Shown: positions 57,101 through 64,000 of the stretch, piece after piece
How the letters are laid out: each line of letters starts with the position of its first letter
Numbering within the stretch: position 1 is the stretch's first letter
Origin: Danio rerio
Lineage: Eukaryota > Chordata > Actinopteri > Cypriniformes > Danionidae
Direction of reading: 5' to 3'
DNA length: 64,000 nt
NCBI RefSeq assembly: GCF_049306965.1
Contig: NC_133176.1
Coordinates: forward strand, 9,397,501 to 9,461,500
Made by a program: the position numbers and the translations under genes
The notes under the pieces: generated by a model
Told to the model about the DNA's origin: nothing
Seen by the model: the letters and a program-made list of their open reading frames with translations, nothing else
The model's database searches: none

Positions 57101-60100
57101 GTACTAGTTTCTGTCAGGTTGAAATGTTCACCATCAGTGTGATGTGGTGGTCGAGGCCTTCTCAATGTCGCTGTTGCATCCATTCGTGACCACTCCTCTT
57201 GAGGCAGAGAAGAAACACCCCCTTCCAGATGAGTGATCATGGAGCGGGGACGTGGTTCAGGGGCCTGTTTAAGTAGATGGGTTTCACGAGGTTCTGGTTT
57301 ATGATGTGCCGTGTCCTGCCTCATCTCAGCTTCTTGTACATCAGCAGACTGCTTTTGAGAATCATAAAACTCGCTGATTGTGCGACGTCGACTATCTGCA
57401 TCCAAATTGAGAACTTCACGGTTCTGCCTCAGGACGTTTTGACTAACCTGGGGACATGTACAACAGAGTTTAGCTAGGTTTCAATCAATCAATCAATCAA
57501 TCAATCACATAATTACAGAATTATTTTCCTAAACAGTTACCCATGCATACTCATTTCCGGTACACTTAAAAATATTAGCTGCGTCCCAAATCGCATACTT
57601 ATGCACTGTTCTACGCCATTTTGTAGTATAAATAGTGCAATTAGTGTGTTCACACTGAAAACTCTAAAAATAATGAGTGCACTTTAATTACCCGGATGAT
57701 GCACTTATTCAGCTGCTAAAATGAAGTGTGGAATGATGGACACTTCACGCACTCAACGACCGCAGGTTTGCTTACGTAGCGGAAGGGGCGGAGCTATCGG
57801 ACGCACATGTTGAATAACTTCATTTATTTTGGATGGTGAAAGCAAAATTCTCCTACGAGAGTGATTATAGCGCCTACCGATGGTGAATGCGGTTATACTC
57901 ATGGCAGGTATTATTTGATAATTTGGTTGTTTATTTCACTGATTTGGCGACTGTCAAACGTCATCAGGGAAACGGTTTAAATTTCCGCTTAGTAGAAAAA
58001 ACATTAGTGTGTCATTTGGGACAACACTACATGCATATACTATCCTGTTGAGTGTGTAAGTGCATAAGTACATAGTGCATGATTGCATAGTGTAGTGTAT
58101 AGTGTGCCATTTGGGACGCAGCTATTGTAAAATAGTTTGTCAGGAATAATTGCACTTAATCTTGACAGTAGAATGTTTTATTCATAGATTTTGCATAATT
58201 AAACAGTGTAATTACCTGCGTGTAACCACTTCCACTTCCTTTACCACTGTTTCCAAGATTGGACATTTCCAGCATGGCAGCAATGTCTCTAACGCTGCCC
58301 CCAGATGACGTTTTTTCTGAGGCAATGCCACAGTCACTCCGTCTCCGCTCCCTGTATGTCACGTTGAGTAGCAAATTGTTAGCCCTATTTTCGCTTAATC
58401 TTGCATCATCAGCCACAGCCTCATCAGTCAGGTTCCCAGTGGAAATGGAAGAGCATGAGCGTTTTGGTGGAGTTGGAGGACGAGTCCGTCTCCGCGGCCG
58501 AGCTGTGGCAAATGACTGACTGCGATTGACACTGTTGATGTCAAGGGATTCGCCAGAGGTTCTTGTGGAGCTGCTGGAGGTGGTCTTATGTCCACCTAGT
58601 GTGGCGTATTTAACAGAAGAGTCTGGCATGGGTAAGTCAGCATCTGTATTGATAGACTGTCCACGTCTTGGCTGGGAAGGAGTTTGACCATTGCTCTCTT
58701 CTGTTTCTCCTTCATGTGGTAGACAAAGTACTGGGACGGTGCGTGCATGAGCATGTGAACGGGGAGAGTCGCAAGGCCCTCTGGGCCTGCTTTGTGTTTT
58801 TAGTGGAGAGGAAGGGATGTGTGAAGGAGAATTTGAAGATGAAGATGAGGTTCTACCTTTAGTTGGGGTGTGTGGAGGTGTTGGGGTGGGACTATCAATC
58901 GAGCTTGGTTTCTTCAGAGGAGGAGGGGCATTAGCTCTTTGTATCCCCCGACCCTGTGTGCTGTGCCGGGGTGAGCTACGCCCCTCCGAACGCCCATCTG
59001 GACGCCCCTCTGGCCGCCCCTCTGAACGCCCCTCCGCTCTTTTACGTATTCGAGCTGATGGGACAGAGTTCACATCTGGTTCTGTGCTGGTTTCTAATGG
59101 TTGTTTTGCATCTGTGCTTTCTTCTAACTGGCTTTCCTTAGAAAGACTCTCCGCTTCTGGAGATTCACTCAATCTTTTGATGGCTAGCATCAGTTTCTTC
59201 TGGTGTCCTTGTTCGAGAGAAAAAATATCAGACAGTTATTATTCTTGCTTGTGAGGTTTAAACTGTACTGTTTTTCCAGCTGAAATGACCAGCTGTTATC
59301 CAAAAAGCAAATAAAGAATATCGAGAAACTATAAGGCCTCATTTCCAGTATGGCTGAGATTAGTACAGTACAGGACACTTTGATCAGGCTTGTGTCTCCA
59401 TTGCTAATAGTACCATTTTGGTAGGTGGGTGATGAACAGCAGAATGTTGCAATTGGCATCATTCTCACTCGAAGAATAAAGCCGTATGGGTCACTACCAT
59501 ATTGCATCTTTTGTAAACTCAAGTTCAATATTTCATATATTGATAGGCAGCAAGCCCATGCAAACAGAGAGAAAAAGTGTCACCACTTGTGCTTTGCAAA
59601 GGTTTTTAGATTCCCCGTAAACAACAATAGAGGACATACAGTACAGTAGATTCTGTCTTGAAATGTCGATGTTTGTCACAAGAAGATGACAAGCTTTGTT
59701 TGAGCTCAGGTCATCACTGTATTATTATGGTGTCATGACTCAGCTGTTTATTTCAATACGGAGCTTCTTGTGCTGTTGTTTCAATGGCTTGTCGCACATG
59801 CTGGTGACAATTCTCTGTAAACCAATAGCATTCAGCTGAGTGTCTAGCTCCACTCTTTTAATATCATTCTGTTGTGCTAAGTACCCTATAAAAGTGGTGC
59901 CAATAAGAGGAATGGCACCGTTTACTTTGTGGTACCTTTAACAGTGGAAATGGACATAAATGTGTACCGTACTGTACTATTACAAACCGTACTAGTCAGT
60001 GGAAACAGGCCATAAAAGAACCAACTAATAAAAAAAAAACGAAATACCAGATATTAAAATTAATTCAAAATCCAAAGCGGAAATACATAAATAAAAGAAA

Positions 60101-60587
60101 AAAAAAGTTGCATGCCTAGTTTAGTGAAGCCGATCTCCTTTAGGTCCTCCAAGGTAATGTCACTAATGAAGTCCATATTGTCGTAGCCGTTTTGAACCAG
60201 AGTCTGGTAGTACTGATTCAGACCAATTGCAGACAGCCACTCTGCCAGACTGGACTAAAAAGTTACACAGAAACAAAAAAATAATCATGGTCCTTGAGAA
60301 TACTTTGTTATAGAATGTGAATGTACATTATGTAAAATGTAATCAACATTTTAAATTCTAGTTTTTCATTCAACATTTGAGTTTTCAATATTTTTTTCTA
60401 CAATCCCATGTTATTTTCTTACAGGTTTCTCTTGAGGTATCCAGTCTGGGATGTTCATTTTGCTGATCTCTGAAAGCATTTTCTTCCTGTGCCCTGGTTT
60501 TGTCACTCCAATAGCAGTGAGGTCCTGTGGGTAGATAAACAAACATGCACACAAACACAACACACACACACAAAGTTGAATCTAAAA

Positions 60588-60669
<82 letters not shown>

Positions 60670-61399
60670 AACACACAAATGAGTGACATCTGGGGTTTGT
60701 TTTATTTATTTATTTATTATTTACCTCTGGTGTCATTCTGCTGATGGTCTGCAGGTCATAACCAGCAGTCAGAAAGTTTGTTGTATAGAACTGCAGCTGC
60801 GCACTGGTGAGCCATTCCACAACAGCCTCTGAGCTCTGAAACACACACATACATACACAAACAAATCAATAATTCAGGGTATCTTTGACAGAGTCATGAT
60901 ACTGTATGTGAAATAAAAGTGTGTTAGGCAGTTCACACTACAGCCACTGTGTGGCAGCAAAAACATTCCTTCAAAATTATACCTGAGCAAACTGTTCCAT
61001 AATACTGTGTTTTTTATGGTGATATGATATTACAATCTTATACTGTGACAGCACTAGTCATTGTTAGGGGAAGTACTTACACACTACTTTTCAAAATGAT
61101 GTTAATTAGGATGTTAATAATGATGTAGGGCGCATTAAGTTGATTTAAACACACTTGCCTTGCTCTCAGCTGAAGCTTCATCTTTCCTCTGCAGCAATGG
61201 ATCCACAAAAGGTTTTTTCCTTTGCTGACGTGGGACAGCAGATACACTCTGAGGTCGCTGAGGGGATGCTAAACAGCAAATAAAATGTAAATCGCACATT
61301 ACTTACCAGGAATAAACATGTGGGCTTATATAACATCTGTAGGTGAAACAAAATGGACATACAAGATGTGTACAAATGAGACAAACAGTCAAATCAATA

Positions 61400-61474
<75 letters not shown>

Positions 61475-63143
61475 ATTTTGACATATACAATATAATACAT
61501 ATACATAATATATGCTGTAACAAAAACAGATTTTCCATAAACTCACGTAAAAAAGGTTTGTTTTCCTGTTTTTACTAACACCAATAAATGATAAATGTTC
61601 GAAAGTAACTAAAATAAGGCTAAGAATCTTTATGTTTCTATAAAAACTCAAATAAAAAGAGGCATACACACATCGCAGTACCTGAATTAGGATCTGAGAC
61701 AGACTGAGATTGGTCCATAAGATGTTCTTTTGCTTTGGCTGACTGGGACAGCACTGTGGCCAACAGCTAAAACACACACACAAATGCACACACACACGAT
61801 CAATAATGTGAGAAATAGAGACCAAGACAGACAAATGGTGCATCGCAATCAGCTCCTGATGTAGTGAACGTAATACTTTCATGTACAGAACAAGATTTTG
61901 GGTGCTGTTAGAGAAATCTGTTTACCCACTGAGATGAAAACATCTTCCTAAAGCAGAACTTTAGTTAAAATTTTGTAGGTCATTTTTTTTTGCCAATATT
62001 TAGCTTGAATTTAATTGTATTATCTTTTAATTTCTAAAAATCATGTGTATTTGATGTCTAAAATATTTTTAATAAATATATCTGTTTAATAAATCTGTTT
62101 TGTTCAAATGCACCAAAACATATGACCTATATTTATTGAGAAATGGATAAAAAAAAATCATTTTTAAAATGGGGTGTACTCAATTATGCTGAGCACTGTA
62201 CATTGGCTGCTTCATATACCAGAAATATTCCAGTCTGATATCTATTCTACTTGTTTTTTTACTAGATTATTATGCATGTATCTAATGATGTTTGTTTGAC
62301 CTTAGGCTTAAAGGGATAGTTCACCCAAAAATTTAAATTCTGTCATCATTTACTCACACATGACTTTTGTTTTTTGTTCTTCTCTGTTTTGTTGAACACA
62401 AAAGAAGATATTATGAAGAAAGCTGAAAACTGGTAACCATTGGTTTCCACAGTAGGAAAATCTAATACTGTGGAGGTAAATGGTTATTGGTTTCCAACAT
62501 ACTTTAACTATCTTTCAACAGAAAAAAAGAAGAAGAAAATATTAAGGGTGAGTAAATGGTGAACTTTTGCATGCATCACCACCTCATTGTGCATTATTTT
62601 GTGATGTGGAACTGTAGTGTGGTCAATAACGGCTGTAGCTGTGTGTTTATCTGAACAGATAGCTTAATGCTTATCAGCCATGATCTGAATCAAACATTCA
62701 ACAGCCTCTATAAGTAAATTACTGTTTTGTTTTGTTTTAAACCTCTGTTTCACCTTTGTTTGTGTGGTGAGTGTTCACGATTCATATTTTGCAACTCCAT
62801 TTTGATGCTCTCTGACTTTCATAGTGCATTATGGTGCTTATCAGTGCACGAATGTTTCAGTGCACTTTAAGAATTAAGCATTTGAGCTAGCCTTTAAAAT
62901 GGCTGATTCATTAAACAGACTAAACTAGTGTTTGTATGTATCTCACCTTCACTCCCTCTGCCTGAGCATGCAGTCCCGGGACATTGAGGCCATGTGTGTT
63001 CACTCCAGGTGAGTGTGTTGGGGTGGTGGGCACGGGTACTGGAGAGTTGGTGAGGTGGGCATTGGCATTACTGCTTTGTCCACTAGCAGATGAGCGTCCG
63101 CTTAGACTGCCTGTGCTTCCCATGCTGCCAACACTGCCACCTG
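54116..63143 (-). CDS. caskin1: Caskin-1, last ten coding exons (5' part beyond right edge)
   Basis: Coding exons on the minus strand: 63143 (or 63140)-62947, 61766-61682, 61268-61159, 60835-60725, 60524-60423, 60254-60116, 59207-58216, 57447-56826, 56659-55816, 54212-54116, about 1,098 residues. CASKIN1 is a CASK-binding synaptic scaffold. SAM1 is spread over the exons beginning [17 protein letters not shown] and [18 protein letters not shown]2 runs from [15 protein letters not shown] to [16 protein letters not shown]. The proline-rich part has [29 protein letters not shown] twice and [13 protein letters not shown]. The end [19 protein letters not shown], with [19 protein letters not shown] before it, matches CASKIN1 rather than CASKIN2. 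Two introns, after 61159 and after 60116, seem to use GC donors. Ankyrin repeats and SH3 lie outside the window. Confidence 0.9.
54600..54835. repeat. Dispersed repeat in the last caskin1 intron
   Basis: It shares GGAGGTGTGTTAAGG and GGTCTAAAGTCCAGC with 46.26-46.42 kb in inverted orientation. Related words (GGCGCAACACAACTGAC, CATGCGCTAGGGTGTGCGCT) appear at 55.5-55.65 kb, so the element may extend across the intron. Confidence 0.5.
57480..57508. repeat. (CAAT)n microsatellite
   Basis: About seven CAAT units just inside the caskin1 intron, 30 bases from the acceptor. Confidence 0.9.
57577..58123. mobile_element. Short TIR element in caskin1 intron
   Basis: AGCTGCGTCCCAAAT at the left is the exact complement of ATTTGGGACGCAGCT at the right, and similarity continues inward (GCATACTTATGCAC against GTGCATAAGT-type words). 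ATT lies directly outside both ends. It is 547 bp and noncoding. A Harbinger-like MITE is possible from size and 3-bp flanks. Confidence 0.65.
60590..60665. repeat. (AT)n microsatellite
   Basis: About 37 TA units in the intron between the two SAM1 exons of caskin1. Confidence 0.97.
61400..61468. repeat. (AT)n microsatellite
   Basis: About 34 TA units in a caskin1 intron. Confidence 0.97.
62312..62570 (+). mobile_element. TTAA-type MITE, right end lost
   Basis: TTAA (62308-62311) is followed by AGGGATAGTTCACCCAAAAA and TTCTGTCATCATTTACTCAC, the well-known start of an abundant fish MITE. The inner GGGTGAGTAAATGGTGAACT is present near 62550, but the terminal inverted repeat beyond it is missing. 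It lies in a caskin1 intron. Confidence 0.75.
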
Positions 63144-64000
63144 CTGGAGGCACAAGGTAACATGCAAGAAATGAAAACCTGTGAGCATGTTCATAGTAAA
63201 GGAAAAGGTCGCTACTTGAATATACGACAAGTAATTATGTGCGTGTGTGTTTTGTTTGTTTGTTCGTTTGTTTGATTGGTCACGCTTTATTTTAATGTAC
63301 AGTACAATTCACGCTAACCAACCATTAGCTAAGATTTTTAGCTCCATAAACTACTGATTAGTTGCTTAGTTGTAGTACACAACAAATAGTTATAATGAAG
63401 TAGTTGCACTGTAAAGATATTTGTAAATTAGCATTTTTCTGTATTTTAATTTAATATTTTTCACTGTTTATTTTTGCTTTTGAATTGCATTCTGGAACCT
63501 TGATCTTTTTTCCAACAACATTTAACACTGAAAAGTTTGAAAAAGTGACTTTTATTAACATTTTAAATAGTTTGAATTGATATATTGTCTTTGATCGTGA
63601 TGTATATTACTGTACAACAACCTTGTAGTAAACTGGCGGTACATTTTTTTCTCTGTTATTTTACAGACTTTTATTTTACAGAGGTTAAGGTCTGAGTAGG
63701 GATGTAAAATAAGATCATACTTTCTAAGTGCTAATAAACTGTTAATATCTTAATAATAGGCAGGTAGTATGCTAGTAGCAAAGGGTGTGTGTTAAAAGTG
63801 TTACTATTTGTTTTTTATTCATTTATTTATTTATGTATTTGTTTATTTATTTATCATGTTGATAATGTAAAATGATTTTTAAAAGAACAGGTCAGAAATT
63901 CTATTTTATTGGAATTTTTTTAAATGAAATTTCTATTTTTGGAAATGTCCAAATCTTCAGAAAAGATCCCTTTAAATAGCCGTTCAAATATCATTCAAAA
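63144..64000. other. caskin1 intron reaching the window edge
   Basis: No further exon was recognised to the right of 63143. GGTCACGCTTTATTTTAATG at 63278 resembles the tip of a hAT-type MITE (compare GGTAGCACTTTATAAT at 16686), and (TTTA)n is seen near 63.83 kb. Confidence 0.45.

Noticed and set aside
55810-57189. Plus-strand frames over caskin1 exons
   Set aside because: Shadows of the minus-strand coding exons, which have splice sites and family matches.

Overview
The window looks like teleost DNA, almost certainly zebrafish (Danio rerio) or a close cyprinid. It is AT-rich, full of long (AT)n arrays, and carries DANA-type tRNA SINEs, a 5S-rRNA-derived SINE, Tdr1/Tc1-like elements and many short TIR elements. 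The genes have introns with GT-AG (and two probable GC-AG) splice sites. There are no bacterial-type operons, CRISPR arrays or rRNA/tRNA genes.

Five host genes were found, all on the minus strand. Four (13.7-21.6, 24.6-30.5, 34.1-42.2 and 47.5-49.5 kb) form a tandem array of IFI44-like (interferon-induced protein 44 family) GTP-binding proteins. Each has seven coding exons with the same intron phases, an open frame of 288-295 codons, a P-loop, a DxMG motif and a TKVD motif. Each begins with a short N-terminal peptide, MGxSxS, that fits the N-myristoylation rule. None encodes the TLDc-like N-terminal half known from mammalian IFI44. Each has an ISRE-like element upstream of its start, and three have a TATA box placed between the ISRE and the ATG. 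Copies 1 and 2 are a recent duplication (about 11.94-21.93 and 23.87-30.78 kb); copies 3 and 4 are progressively more diverged. The fifth gene, caskin1 (54.1 kb to beyond the right edge), is represented by its last ten coding exons. They cover the linker, both SAM domains, the proline-rich region and the conserved C-terminus; the ankyrin and SH3 exons lie off the window.

The left 13 kb holds no confident gene. It has a duplicated two-exon-like block, a LINE of the RNase H-bearing I/Nimb type split by a 5S-SINE, an internally deleted Tc1-like element that itself carries an insertion, foldback sequences and SINE pieces. The introns and spacers of the array collected the rest: a 1.6-kb Tc1 element with an intact DD34E transposase and near-identical 201-bp TIRs in gene 1, TTAA-flanked TIR elements, a hAT-like element nested in a TTAA element in gene 3, a 1.45-kb ATC-rich minisatellite between genes 2 and 3, and two LTR-like fossils that share an embedded DANA head.

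The working picture is an interferon-inducible, membrane-targeted GTPase array growing by tandem duplication beside a conserved neuronal scaffold gene. Assignments come from reading the sequence and from remembered family features; no database search was run.
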